A stretch of DNA of 64,000 nt from DASQFQ01 sp038238015 (GCA_038238015.1 JBBRYA010000002.1:1-64000); one strand, 5' to 3'. Positions 25,047-34,099 are shown, numbered from the stretch's first letter. Notes: generated by a model not told the origin, from the letters alone. Made by a program: numbers and translations.

Positions 25047-26645
25047 GTGGAGTGCCGATGTACATCGGTGATGAGGCGGTACCTACCGCACGTGCTGGCG
25101 GCGACCACGTTTGTGATGATCCTCCCGGGGCTGGCGGTCTGGGCGTTCGCGCCCATGGGCAGCTGGCTGGTGTTGCTCGTGTCGGTGCCGCTCGCGATGG
25201 GGCTGTCCATCGCCGCCGCGAGCATCGGCTCCGCGATCTGGAAGCGGCGGCCGGGGTCGCGGGACCTCGTCTTCGCCGACCTGCTGCTCTGGGGATACCT
25301 GCGCCGCCTGCGAGCCGAGCGACGGCTCGCCGACGCGCGCCGCGTGCTCGCACTGGAGTCTGCCCGCGAACACGCCGGCGTCGTCGACGCCTCCGATCGC
25401 CGCGTCGAGGCGCTCGAGCGCCTGAGCTCCATGCTCGAAGCACGGGACGCCTACACCCACGGGCACACGCGGCGGGTCACCGGGCATGCGGAGCGCATCG
25501 CGCGGGCGCTCAGACTGTCGCCGGCCGAGGTGGCCAAGGTTCGGACTGCGGCCGCCCTGCACGACGTGGGCAAGGTCAACGTCCCTAGGGAGATCCTCAA
25601 CAAGCCGGGCCGGCTCACCCACGAGGAGCTCGCCGTGATCAGGCGTCACCCGGAGGACGGCGCCGACATGCTGGCCGGGATAGGGGACGCCGAGATCACC
25701 GCGATGGTCCGCCATCACCACGAGCGGCTCGACGGCGGCGGCTATCCCGACGGGCTCGCCGGCGACGCGATTCCGCTGGGCGCGCGGATCATCGCAGTGG
25801 CGGACACCTTCGACGCCATGACCTCGAGTCGTGCCTACCGCAATCCGTGCAGTCACGGCGACGCGCTCGAAGTCCTCTCCACCGAGGCCGGGGCCCAGCT
25901 CGACGCCGCGGCGGTCAGCGCCTTCCTCAGCTACTACACGGGCCGGAAGTCGGTCGCGTGGACGACGCTGGTGACGACGGCGCCCACGCGCTTCGCAGCG
26001 TGGCTCGAAAGCACCTCCGGGGCGCTCGTGCACGCCGCCCCGACCGTCGGGGTCGCCGCTCTGCTCGCCGCTGTTCCGGCGGCTGCGGGCTTCTCGTCCG
26101 CGGCCTCGCATCGTGAGCGCCCTGGCGGAGCCCCCCGGAAGACCGTCACGTCGCGGCTCGGAGCCTCCGTGGCGGGCTCGGGCGAGATGACCGCGGGCAC
26201 GTCGTCGCACAGCCCGCGCAGGGTGTCCGGCCTCGGGCCGTCGCATCGGGCGGCCTCGAAGGCGCCCGGGTCGCGCGATCGTTCTCGCCGGGGAGAGTCC
26301 TCCGTGCCCGGCGGCACGCGAAGCGGCTCGGACACGGCGAACTCGACCCCGGGAACCGCCGAGAGCCACGATCCGCAGGCGCCCGGCCACGAGCCGTCCT
26401 CCGGCGGCCCGCAGGGCTCCCAGGGCGCGGCCGGTTCGCCTGGCACGTCGCAAGGACCGCCCGCCAACCCGGCTCCGCTGCTACCCGCGCCTCTCGACGG
26501 GCTGCTCCCCCACGTCGATATCCCGGACGTCCACCTTCCCGTCGAGCCTCCAACGGTCCAAGCCCCGAAGGTCGAGGTCCCGACCGTCGACGTTCCGAAG
26601 GTCGACGTCCCAAAGGTCGAGGTCCCGCCGGTCCACCTGCCCTGA
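25047..26645 (+). CDS. Membrane HD-GYP domain protein with a Val-Pro repeat tail
   Basis: A 532-residue protein. Two N-terminal transmembrane helices (about 12-32 and 36-60) are followed by a helical linker and an intact HD-GYP domain (about 125-300): HGHTRRVTGHAERIA, LHDVGKVNVP (the HD pair), RHHHERLDGGGYPDGLAGD (the GYP motif) and VADTFDAMTSSRAYR. HD-GYP proteins usually hydrolyse cyclic di-GMP. A third hydrophobic stretch (about 330-352) then leads into a long Ser/Gly/Pro-rich disordered region and a C-terminal run of x-V-[D/E]-V-P pentapeptides. The tail after the third helix would be outside if that helix spans the membrane. No GGDEF or EAL protein is nearby. Confidence 0.85.
   Translation: MECRCTSVMRRYLPHVLAATTFVMILPGLAVWAFAPMGSWLVLLVSVPLAMGLSIAAASIGSAIWKRRPGSRDLVFADLLLWGYLRRLRAERRLADARRVLALESAREHAGVVDASDRRVEALERLSSMLEARDAYTHGHTRRVTGHAERIARALRLSPAEVAKVRTAAALHDVGKVNVPREILNKPGRLTHEELAVIRRHPEDGADMLAGIGDAEITAMVRHHHERLDGGGYPDGLAGDAIPLGARIIAVADTFDAMTSSRAYRNPCSHGDALEVLSTEAGAQLDAAAVSAFLSYYTGRKSVAWTTLVTTAPTRFAAWLESTSGALVHAAPTVGVAALLAAVPAAAGFSSAASHRERPGGAPRKTVTSRLGASVAGSGEMTAGTSSHSPRRVSGLGPSHRAASKAPGSRDRSRRGESSVPGGTRSGSDTANSTPGTAESHDPQAPGHEPSSGGPQGSQGAAGSPGTSQGPPANPAPLLPAPLDGLLPHVDIPDVHLPVEPPTVQAPKVEVPTVDVPKVDVPKVEVPPVHLP
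26511..26642 (+). repeat. 15-nt tandem repeat encoding x-V-[D/E]-V-P units
   Basis: The last 44 codons of the HD-GYP gene are built from a degenerate 15-nt unit (for example AAGGTCGACGTCCCA) giving KVEVP, TVDVP, KVDVP, KVEVP and PVHLP, preceded by more diverged copies (HVDIP, DVHLP, TVQAP). The copies differ mainly at third positions, so the repeat is maintained at protein level. Confidence 0.8.
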
Positions 26646-26721
26646 CCGCGCTGCTCGTCCGCCGGCCGCGAAGCGGCGAGCGGCGGGCGCGGGTTGCGCC
26701 TGCCGCGTCGCCGTGCGTCGT

Positions 26722-27090
26722 TCAGCCCTTCGCGTACTCGTCGATTTCGCCGAAGTCCAGCAGCACACAGGCCTCGCCGCCGGTCACTTCGGCGTCGTGC
26801 CCCGGCGGGATCGCGACGACGTCGCCCGGACCGATGTCCCGCTCGCTGCCGTCGTCCATGAAGACGCGCATGCGTCCCGATACGCAGTAGCCGAGGTGCG
26901 AGACCTGACAGGACTCCGTCCCGGCGATCGGCTTGACGTCCTGCGACCACCGCCAGCCCGGCTCGAACGTCCCGCGCCCCACGCCGCGTCCGCCGACTTC
27001 GACGAAGTCGACGTGGCCGTTGGCCTGGAAGGGGCGCACCTCGTCCGGCTGGTCGAAGCGCTTGACCGTCACCGTCGCTGTGCCCGGCAT
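26722..27090 (-). CDS. Cupin-domain protein
   Basis: A 122-residue single-domain cupin. The beta-barrel motifs are visible as CQVSHLGYCVSGRMRVFMDDG (motif 1 region, with one His) and IGPGDVVAIPPGHDAEVTGGE (motif 2). Such small cupins bind a metal and a small ligand, or act as isomerases or dioxygenases; the function here is unknown. The ATG has a good ribosome-binding site (GAGGAG, 6-nt spacing). It lies 44 bp downstream of the membrane protein gene and may be co-transcribed with the leftward glycan genes. Confidence 0.8.
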   Translation of the reverse strand: MPGTATVTVKRFDQPDEVRPFQANGHVDFVEVGGRGVGRGTFEPGWRWSQDVKPIAGTESCQVSHLGYCVSGRMRVFMDDGSERDIGPGDVVAIPPGHDAEVTGGEACVLLDFGEIDEYAKG

Positions 27091-27134
27091 ATTGTCTCCT
27101 CTCGTTGAGGAAGGTCCCTGCCTTCGCCCTGATC

Positions 27135-28859
27135 CTACTCGTCCGGGAGCCCCGCGGCGAGGGCCATCTCCGGCCTTGCCCGGACCACGTAGACGCTCGC
27201 GCAGCCGAAGCGGCGGGTCTGCTCGAGGATGGGGGCGAGCTCGGGCTGGAGATCGCGCAGGCCGGGGCGGCAGTCGACGAAGACGTACCGCGCCTGCGTG
27301 GCGAGGACGGCCGCCCGCGCCGCGCGGCCGCGCACGCGACCGTCGACCAGGCCGTCGGCGATGCGCTCGCGCCCGCGCCAGTCCGGCGTCCAGCTGAGCG
27401 CGCCGATCCAGGTCTCGCGTCCGGTCGTGTACGGGAGCATGTAGCCGGAGTAGACGGGGCCGAGCACGCCGCCCGGGCGCGGGTCGCGCTCGATGAAGCG
27501 CAGCGCCTGGTGCTCGCCGTCGAAGATCCAGAACGGGTCGCCCGCGGTGCGGATCGAGTGCAGCGAGACCTCGAGCTTGTGCGCGATCCCGGGCACGGTC
27601 ATGAGAAAGAGCAGCGCGGCGACCGCAAGCGGGCGAGGGTGGCGCCAGACGGTCAGCAGCCCCTGCACGGCCAGGATCGAGAGCGGGATCGCCAGGCCCT
27701 GGAACGAGTGGTAGGGGAAGGTGCCGAACGGCAGCAGGTAGACCGCGAAGGCGGCGAGCGGCCAGACGCGGACGGCCTTCTCCTGCCAGCTCGGCGCGGG
27801 CAGCCGGTAGGCGAGCGCGGCGGGGATCGCCAGCGGCGCGACGGTCAGCACCACGGCCCACCATGGCCACGTCCACTCGGGCATCGCTCCCGCGGCGTTG
27901 GACTTCCCCGCCAGCTCCCAGGCCGGATCCAGACGGCCGAGCAGCACGTAGTAGAGCGCGGGCGGCACGGTCGCGGCCGCGACGAGCAGGTGGCCGGGGG
28001 AGAGCCGCCGCCGCCACGCCTCCACGCCGAAAATGATCAGCGCGAGCGTCGCGCCCTGCCACGGCTGCAGCCAGCACACGGTCAGCGCTCCGGCGGCGGC
28101 GAGGCCGAAGCGCCGGCGCTCGGCGCCGAGCAGCACCAGCGGCATCAGGAACACGGCGATCGCGGTCATCAGGTAGCCGAGCAGGTACTGGCCCGACCAC
28201 ATCTCGCCGGAGATGAAGTCGAACGTGTACTGGCGCGGGTTGCCGCCCCAGCCCGACCACGCGACGAGCCACGCCGCGGGCATGACCGCGAAGACGACGA
28301 GGACGAGCGCCGCGTGGCGGGCTCCGCGGCCCTCGAGCAGGCGGTGGACGTAGCGCCAGGCGCCGTAGAACGTGAGCGCGACGGCGACGGGCTTCCACAC
28401 GAGGTAGCTGAGCGGCACCGACAGCCCGAGCGCGTTCAGCCCGCCGGAGATCGCGAAGCCGGGATGCAGGAACGAGCGGGCACCCGGGGCGAGGTCGTAG
28501 CGGTTGCCGATCAGCAGGTGGTGGGCCGATTCGCGGATCCAGGCGAAGTACTGGAGCTGGTCGGCGGCGAGCAGGCCGTCGGCTCCTGACAGGGGGCGGC
28601 CCTTGGTCGCCAGGGCCGCTAGGACTATGAGGCTGAAGCCGGTGGCCGCTATCAGGACCCCGAGTTCCAACCTGGTCGCGGCCGCGAGCGGCCGCGGGCC
28701 ATTCCCGACCGGGGGGAACCTGCGCCCTCCCCTGTCTCGCCTTACGGCTCGCCACCGGCTTCGCCTCGCCGGTCCCGAGTTCCCCGGCTCGGGAACGCCC
28801 GCGTCCGCTCGCGGTTGGCGCTGACCGGGTTGGCTCGGGGGGCGGATGACGTCGGTCAC
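27135..28859 (-). CDS. Polytopic membrane protein of unknown family (paralogue A), glycan cluster
   Basis: A 574-residue protein with about ten transmembrane helices after a Pro/Arg-rich cytosolic N-terminus (about 75 residues). I do not recognise the family. It is clearly paralogous to the protein at 34866-36383: both share LLIGNxYDLAPGxRSFLHPG, a first-loop DQxQY, FDFxSGExxxxxxLxGYLxTAIAVxLMPL, WLQPWQGAT, the PFGTFP-H-QGL block and a C-terminal TGRETWxGAxSWTPD region ending RFGCA. An acidic pair in the first loop (GADG...DQ) and the topology recall GT-C glycosyltransferases or O-antigen processing proteins. The GTG start overlaps the stop of the upstream glycosyltransferase as GTGA. Confidence 0.75.
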   Translation of the reverse strand: MTDVIRPPSQPGQRQPRADAGVPEPGNSGPARRSRWRAVRRDRGGRRFPPVGNGPRPLAAATRLELGVLIAATGFSLIVLAALATKGRPLSGADGLLAADQLQYFAWIRESAHHLLIGNRYDLAPGARSFLHPGFAISGGLNALGLSVPLSYLVWKPVAVALTFYGAWRYVHRLLEGRGARHAALVLVVFAVMPAAWLVAWSGWGGNPRQYTFDFISGEMWSGQYLLGYLMTAIAVFLMPLVLLGAERRRFGLAAAGALTVCWLQPWQGATLALIIFGVEAWRRRLSPGHLLVAAATVPPALYYVLLGRLDPAWELAGKSNAAGAMPEWTWPWWAVVLTVAPLAIPAALAYRLPAPSWQEKAVRVWPLAAFAVYLLPFGTFPYHSFQGLAIPLSILAVQGLLTVWRHPRPLAVAALLFLMTVPGIAHKLEVSLHSIRTAGDPFWIFDGEHQALRFIERDPRPGGVLGPVYSGYMLPYTTGRETWIGALSWTPDWRGRERIADGLVDGRVRGRAARAAVLATQARYVFVDCRPGLRDLQPELAPILEQTRRFGCASVYVVRARPEMALAAGLPDE

Positions 28860-30172
28860 TGCTTCCTCAATGCTCGCAGTGCGTTGGTCCCGAGTTTTTG
28901 GGTGAGGGTCGTGAGGCCGTCGGTGCTCATGGTCTCTGCGGCGATCGGGAGGTACTGGCGGAGCGTGGCGGCGGTCACGGTTCGGGTTCGCTCGGCGCCG
29001 GCGGGGCGCTTGGTCCCGCTGTGGGTGAACTCGATCAGGGGCCGGGCGACATGCTCCCAGCGCAGTTCCTGGGCGGCTTTGCGTACGTTGGCTTGCTCGT
29101 TGTCCGAACCGGCGAGCAGCTCGGCGCAGGCGTGGGCGAAGGCGTCGGCGTCTCCGGAGGGGACGGCTCGGCCGAGGCGTTTGGAATGGACCATGTCGCC
29201 GAGGACGTCGCCCTCGGTGGCGACGACGGGCAGGCCGGCCCACAGGTAGTCGACGATGCGGGTGCGGAAGGCGAAGCGGGTCTCGAGGTGGGACGGGTGG
29301 GCGCTGACGCCGAGGTCGGCTTCCAGCAGCCAGGCGCCGCGCTGCTCGTAGGGCACCCACTCGTGGTTGAAGTGGACGCGGGTGCCCTCCAGGCCGAGCT
29401 CGCGGGCGAGGGCGATCGCGGCGGCGGCGGCTCCGTGCTCGTCGCGTTCGGCCATGGCGGGTCGCTTCACGCCCTGGAAGACGAGGTGGACGTCGTCGGG
29501 GAGCAGGGCCGTGGCTCGGATCACGGTGGGCGCGTCGAGCCAGTCCCAGATGCCGCCGCCCCAGAGCAGGATGCGGGCGTCTGGGGGGATTGCGGGGATC
29601 GCGGCGCGGATCGCGGGCGCGGGCTTCGGTGGGTCGGCCTGGGTGCCGAAGGGGACGACCGCGAGACGCTCGAGCGCGTCGGGCTCGAGCAGCTCGCGCA
29701 GGGCGAGGCCGCCGAGCCAGAGGTCGCGCTGGCGCTCGCTCGCGCACAGCACGAGGTCGGCGGCCGCGAGGTGGGCGGTGGCGGCGCGGGTGATGGTGCT
29801 GCGCAGCCGCCGGCGCGACGCGGCCGGCTTGCTGCGCGTGGCCTCGATCACCTCGACGACGACCGGGTTGTAGAGGTCGACGACGAGCCGCGTGTCGAGC
29901 CGCCAGACGCGGCTGAGCAGCCGCGGCGGCAGCAGCTGCGCCACGACGACGTCGTGCTCGCGCACCGCGCCGATCAGCGCGTCGTAGTCGGCGAGGCCCG
30001 CGGCGAGGTGCTTCAGGCGCGGATCGGGGACCTCGCTGGGCGCGGGGGCGGCGAGCGTGACCCGGCAGTGCGGGGCCAGGGCGCGGGCGAGCTCGTACGC
30101 GCGGATCGCCGGACCGGCCATCCGCTCGCCGACGGGCTCGGCGGAGACGACGAGGACGCGAGGGGCCGGCAA
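28856..30172 (-). CDS. Glycosyltransferase family 4-like
   Basis: A 438-residue GT-B glycosyltransferase. N-terminal domain: RVLVVSAEPVGERMAGPAIRA; donor domain: ARILLWGGGIWDWLDAPTVI, VHLVFQGVKRP and the region RIVDYLWAGLPVVATEGDVLG with the usual Gly-Leu-Pro-Val-Val. The middle contains HFNHEWVPYEQRGAWLLEADLGVSA. The start is a TTG at 30170-30172 immediately next to the divergent DUF2142 gene; longer versions of the frame run antisense into that gene and are not real. Its stop overlaps the start of paralogue A (GTGA), so the two are coupled. Confidence 0.82.
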   Translation of the reverse strand: MPAPRVLVVSAEPVGERMAGPAIRAYELARALAPHCRVTLAAPAPSEVPDPRLKHLAAGLADYDALIGAVREHDVVVAQLLPPRLLSRVWRLDTRLVVDLYNPVVVEVIEATRSKPAASRRRLRSTITRAATAHLAAADLVLCASERQRDLWLGGLALRELLEPDALERLAVVPFGTQADPPKPAPAIRAAIPAIPPDARILLWGGGIWDWLDAPTVIRATALLPDDVHLVFQGVKRPAMAERDEHGAAAAAIALARELGLEGTRVHFNHEWVPYEQRGAWLLEADLGVSAHPSHLETRFAFRTRIVDYLWAGLPVVATEGDVLGDMVHSKRLGRAVPSGDADAFAHACAELLAGSDNEQANVRKAAQELRWEHVARPLIEFTHSGTKRPAGAERTRTVTAATLRQYLPIAAETMSTDGLTTLTQKLGTNALRALRKQ

Positions 30173-31753
30173 GTGGGGGAGTATGGCCGCTTGCGCCCCT
30201 GGGTCCTCGCCGCCGCGGGCATCGCGCTGCTCGTGCTCGCCTGGGTGTTCGGCAATCCGCCCGGCGCGGCGCCCGACGAGCGGGGGCACTTCGTGCGTGC
30301 GCTGGGCGCGGGCGACTTCGAGCTTGCGGGGCGGCCGTTCGTCCCGACCGAGGCGCAGAAGCGCGCCTTCCGCGCGCAGGGCGCGAGCGGGCAGGCGCCG
30401 ATCGCGGGCTCGAACCTCGCCACGCTGCTCTGGACGGCGGAGCAGACGCGGACCTTCGCGGTGCCGCGGTCGCTCAGCGTCACCGCGTTCGGCTGCAACG
30501 ACCGCCGGCCGGAGGCCTCGGCCGCGTGCCTGGACGCGCCGCCGGCGGGCGAGCGCTCCTCGCGGACGCCGTCCTACACCGGGACCTACCCGCCCTTCCT
30601 GTACGTCCTGCCGGGCGCGGCGATGCGGGCCGCCGGCACGCCCGACGCGTCGCTGCGGCTCGGCCGGCTCGTGAGCGCCCTGCTGAGCGTTGCGCTGCTG
30701 GTCGCCGCGGCCTGGCTGGCGCTCTCGGCGGCGGGCGGCTGGGCGGCGTTCTCGGGGCTCGCGCTCGCCGTCACGCCGATGGTCGTCTTCTGCGCCTCGT
30801 CGCTTAACGCCAGCGGCCCGGAGATCGCGGCCGGGGTCTGCTTCGTGGCGGCCGGCCTGCGTCTGCTCGGCGGCGGGGCGCCGCGCGGGGCGTGGACCGC
30901 GCTGGCCGCGGCCGGAGCGGTGCTCGCGGTAGCCCGCTCGCTGGGGCCCGTGCTGCTGGCGGTGCTCGTGGGCGTGCTGGCCCTGCTCGACGGGCCGCGC
31001 CCGGCGTGGCGGGCGCTCGCGGTGCGGCCCCGGGCCTCGGTGGGCGCCGGCGTCAAGCTGGCGCTGGCGCTGGCGGTCGGGGTGTACTGGGAGCTCTCCC
31101 AACAGCCCACCGGCGTTCCGGGCGCGGTCGGGCTGCGGATCGCGCTCGCGCAGTCGGTCCATGACCTCGACGACGTGGCGCGTCACGCGGTCGGGACCTT
31201 CGGCGCGCTGGACACGCCGCTGCCGCCGGTGCTCTACGTGCTGTGGGGCCTCGCCGTGCTCGGGCTGACGGGGCTCGCGCTGTGGCTGGGGTCGGCCCGC
31301 GAGCGCGTCGGGGTCGCGATCTGCGCCGCGGCCGGCGTCGGGGTGACGGTGGCGGCTTCGGTGCTTCAGCTGCGCCATGGCTACGGCATCCAGGGCCGCC
31401 ACGTCCTGCCCGTGCTCGTCGCGGCGCCCCTGTGGAGCGCGGAGGTGGTGCGCCGCCACCGCGAGCGGCTCGGCCCCCGCGACCGTGCGCTGCTGGTGGT
31501 GGGGGCCGGCGCGCTGTTCGCGGGCGGCCAGGCGCTCGCGTTCTGGGTCGACGCGCGGCGCGCGGCGGTGGGGACCGGCGGCCCGTGGCTGTTCGTCGGC
31601 TCGGCGCAGTGGTCGCCGCCGGGCGGCTGGTGGCCGTGGATCGCGGTGGCGGCAGTCGGCTGCGCGCTGGTGCTCGCGGCTGCGCTGGCTCAGCGCAGCT
31701 CGCGCAGCCGCTCGCGGTCGATGCCGCGCAGCGCCACGATCGCGCCGAGGTAG
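30173..31753 (+). CDS. DUF2142 polytopic membrane protein
   Basis: A 526-residue protein with about ten transmembrane helices. The large loop after the first helix begins NPPGAAPDERGHFVRALGAG, the DUF2142 signature (a GT-C-like fold found in envelope glycan clusters), and a later loop contains YTGTYPPFLYVLPGAAMR and RHGYGIQGRHVLPVL. Its GTG start directly abuts the TTG of the divergent glycosyltransferase. An in-frame TTG at 30191 has GGGGAG 9 nt upstream and is an equally good start. The 3' end overlaps the converging flippase gene by 64 bp. Confidence 0.82.
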   Translation: MGEYGRLRPWVLAAAGIALLVLAWVFGNPPGAAPDERGHFVRALGAGDFELAGRPFVPTEAQKRAFRAQGASGQAPIAGSNLATLLWTAEQTRTFAVPRSLSVTAFGCNDRRPEASAACLDAPPAGERSSRTPSYTGTYPPFLYVLPGAAMRAAGTPDASLRLGRLVSALLSVALLVAAAWLALSAAGGWAAFSGLALAVTPMVVFCASSLNASGPEIAAGVCFVAAGLRLLGGGAPRGAWTALAAAGAVLAVARSLGPVLLAVLVGVLALLDGPRPAWRALAVRPRASVGAGVKLALALAVGVYWELSQQPTGVPGAVGLRIALAQSVHDLDDVARHAVGTFGALDTPLPPVLYVLWGLAVLGLTGLALWLGSARERVGVAICAAAGVGVTVAASVLQLRHGYGIQGRHVLPVLVAAPLWSAEVVRRHRERLGPRDRALLVVGAGALFAGGQALAFWVDARRAAVGTGGPWLFVGSAQWSPPGGWWPWIAVAAVGCALVLAAALAQRSSRSRSRSMPRSATIAPR

Positions 31754-33078
31754 ACCGCGGCGCCCACGGGGACCGAGAGCCACAGCGGCTGGTCGCGTAG
31801 CGGCCACACGGCGGCGGCCATCGCGGCACCGGCGGGGAGTGCCTTGAGCAGCACGCCGAAGGACGGCAGGTAGTCGAGGTGGCGGCGCATCAGCCACGTC
31901 GACCCGGCGAGGATCGCGATCTCCGACGCCAGGCCGGTCCAGGCCGCGGCCATGATCCCGTAGGTCGGGACGAGCGCAATGTTCAGCGCCAGGTTGAGCG
32001 AGAGCGCGAGCACGTTGAGCCACAGCGCGGCGAGCTGGCGGTTGCGCGCGATCAGGGCGTGGCCGTAGAGCCCGTTGAGGAAGCCGAAGGCCGACGCCGC
32101 GAGCAGGATCCGCATCGGCGCGGCCGCGGCCGCGAACTCGCCGCCTCCGAGCGTGTGCGCGAGCTTGCTCGCCACCACGGCGCCGCCCGCCGCGATGGCG
32201 ACGCCGCCGAGCAGCAGGACGTCGCCCGCGGTGTGCAGCGCGTTGCGCATCCGCGGGTCCGCGGCGGCGACGTAGCGCGCGAGCACCGGGAAGACGGCGA
32301 GCAGGAAGACCCCGGGGAACGTGGCGGTCAGCTCGCCCACCCGCCACGCCAGCGCGTAGACGCCGACCTCCTCGAAGGAGCGCGTGAGCGAGATGATCAG
32401 CGCGTCGGCGCGGAAGTAGACCTCGTTGAGCGCGAGCGCGGCGCCGAGCGGCAGCGCGGCGAGGAGCAGCCCGCGCGCCGTGGCGCGGTCGGCCCGCGGC
32501 CGCGCCGGCAGCAGCGGGCGCGCGAGCAGCGACGTGGACAGCAGCGTCACCGCCGCTCCCGCCGCCGTCGCGGCCACGACCGCGTAGAAGCCGAGATCGA
32601 GCACGATCACGACGCCGACCGCGGCGAGCGATGCAGCGCGGCCCAGGACGTCGGCGATCGCCACGCGGCCCGCGCGCAGATCGGACTGCAGGACCGCCAC
32701 GAAGGCGCTGTTGAGCAGGCCGAGGCTCAGCGGGACGACCGCGATCAGCACCGCGATGCGGACGTCGGGCGGGTAGGGCATCGCGAGCGCCACGAGCGCG
32801 GCGAGCGCCGACGCGAGAACCGCGAGGCCCGACCGCAGCGCCAGCGCCGAGCCGACCACCTCGGGCCCGCGCTCCGGGCGCTGGGCGAGCTCGCGCACGA
32901 CGATCGTCGTGAGCCCCGCGTCGGCGAGCACGCCGAAGAGCTGCACGAAGGAGAGCGCGAGCGAGAAGCGCCCGTAGCCGCCGGGGCCGAGGTAGCGCGT
33001 GGTGACGGCGACCGAGACGAGCCCGAGTAGCAGGATCGCGCCGCGGCCGGCGAGCCCCAGCACGGTGCTCGTGGCCAC
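31690..33078 (-). CDS. Polysaccharide flippase (Wzx/MATE-like)
   Basis: A polytopic protein with 12-14 transmembrane helices of the MOP flippase superfamily that moves lipid-linked sugar units across the membrane. Typical blocks are TTRYLGPGGYGRFSLALSF near the N-terminus and EVGVYALAWRVGELTATFPGVFLLAVFPVLARY in the middle. The GTG at 33078 (462 aa) begins inside the first conserved segment. A CTG at 33123 overlaps the TGA of the upstream methyltransferase as CTGA and would supply the usual short cytosolic N-terminus (477 aa); I suspect it is the true start. It is co-transcribed with the methyltransferase gene. Confidence 0.85.
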   Translation of the reverse strand: MATSTVLGLAGRGAILLLGLVSVAVTTRYLGPGGYGRFSLALSFVQLFGVLADAGLTTIVVRELAQRPERGPEVVGSALALRSGLAVLASALAALVALAMPYPPDVRIAVLIAVVPLSLGLLNSAFVAVLQSDLRAGRVAIADVLGRAASLAAVGVVIVLDLGFYAVVAATAAGAAVTLLSTSLLARPLLPARPRADRATARGLLLAALPLGAALALNEVYFRADALIISLTRSFEEVGVYALAWRVGELTATFPGVFLLAVFPVLARYVAAADPRMRNALHTAGDVLLLGGVAIAAGGAVVASKLAHTLGGGEFAAAAAPMRILLAASAFGFLNGLYGHALIARNRQLAALWLNVLALSLNLALNIALVPTYGIMAAAWTGLASEIAILAGSTWLMRRHLDYLPSFGVLLKALPAGAAMAAAVWPLRDQPLWLSVPVGAAVYLGAIVALRGIDRERLRELR

Positions 33079-33119
33079 GCGGCGGACGTCTGACCGCGGC
33101 GGGATGGCCTCGGCAGGGC

Positions 33120-34073
33120 TCAGGAGGGCGCGGGGGCGGCGTGGATGCCCGGCTCGCGCGCCGGGACGGGCGCGCGGACGGCCGGCCCGCGGCGCGCGAC
33201 GACGATGCGCTCGTCGCCCAGCGACAGCGTGATGTGGCGGCGCGCGATCGTCCGCCCGCGCAGCGCCGCGTCGGCGCGCCCGAGCGCGCCCGACCGCTCG
33301 CCCAGGCCCGCGGCCCAGTACCCGAGCGTGAACGTCCGCTTCAACCCGGTCTCCTCGACGGGTGCCAGCCCGCGCTCGAGCAGCAGGCCGCGCAGCGTCG
33401 CCCGCGGCAGCAGGTAGGTGTGCGAGGGCAGCAGCGCCCACCAGCGCGCGCCGGCCAGGCGCGCGGTGAGCGAGGACGGGTCGGGCGTCACGATGCAGGC
33501 GACGCCGCCCGTGGCGAGCAGCCGCGCGCACTGCTCGAGCGCCGCGCAGGGATCGTCGAGGTGCTCGAGCACGTCGGCCAGCACGATCGCCTGCAGCTCG
33601 CCGTCGGCGACCGGCTCGAGCTGTTCGAGCAGCGCCGGGCGGACATCGAGCCCGAGCACGTCGCGGGCGTGCTCGCGCGACGCCCGCGCGAGCTCGAGCC
33701 CGGTCACCTGCCAGCCGCGGGCTCGCGCCTCGTCGAGCAGCAGGCCGTGGCCGCAGCCGACCTCCAGCAGGCGGCCGCGCGGGACGTGGCGCTCGATCGC
33801 GTCCAGCAGGCGCCGCGCGGTCGCGCGGCGCCCGGCCTCCTCGGCGAGGTAGCTGTCGTCGCGCATGTCGCGGTAGAGGTCGTTCAGCGCCTCGCCCTCG
33901 GGAAGGCCGGGCTGCTGGAGCGTGCCGCAGCGCGCGCAGGCGTACAGGTCGCCGTGGCCGCCGGGCTCGTGGCAGCTCGGAGCGAAGGCGGCGGGCTCCG
34001 GCGGCCCGGCGCGACCGGGGCGGCGCAGCACCAGCTCGCCTCCGCAGATCCCGCATGTGGCGCCGCCTGCCAT
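33120..34073 (-). CDS. Class I SAM-dependent methyltransferase with N-terminal zinc ribbon
   Basis: A 317-residue protein. An N-terminal zinc ribbon (CGICGGE and CARCGTLQQPG, about residues 7-52) precedes a Rossmann methyltransferase domain with motif I LLEVGCGHGLLLDEARARG, the acidic end of strand 2 (LELA) and VLADVLEHLDDP. This architecture is common in glycan clusters, where such enzymes methylate sugars or cap polysaccharides. It is upstream of and coupled to the flippase gene. Target unknown. Confidence 0.85.
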   Translation of the reverse strand: MAGGATCGICGGELVLRRPGRAGPPEPAAFAPSCHEPGGHGDLYACARCGTLQQPGLPEGEALNDLYRDMRDDSYLAEEAGRRATARRLLDAIERHVPRGRLLEVGCGHGLLLDEARARGWQVTGLELARASREHARDVLGLDVRPALLEQLEPVADGELQAIVLADVLEHLDDPCAALEQCARLLATGGVACIVTPDPSSLTARLAGARWWALLPSHTYLLPRATLRGLLLERGLAPVEETGLKRTFTLGYWAAGLGERSGALGRADAALRGRTIARRHITLSLGDERIVVARRGPAVRAPVPAREPGIHAAPAPS

Positions 34074-34099
34074 GACGCGGGCGAGCTTATCGGCGCCCG

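Noticed and set aside
26646..26721. A possible terminator between the converging HD-GYP and cupin genes (GCCGC-GAA-GCGGC)
   Set aside because: The stem is only 5 bp and no T tract follows on either strand; in DNA this GC-rich such short repeats are expected by chance.
28856..32347. A 1163-codon leftward open frame that could look like a giant glycosyltransferase
   Set aside because: Only the part from 30172 down encodes a recognisable glycosyltransferase. The rest is antisense to the DUF2142 gene, with the low-complexity Arg/Ala-rich composition typical of shadow frames in GC-rich DNA.
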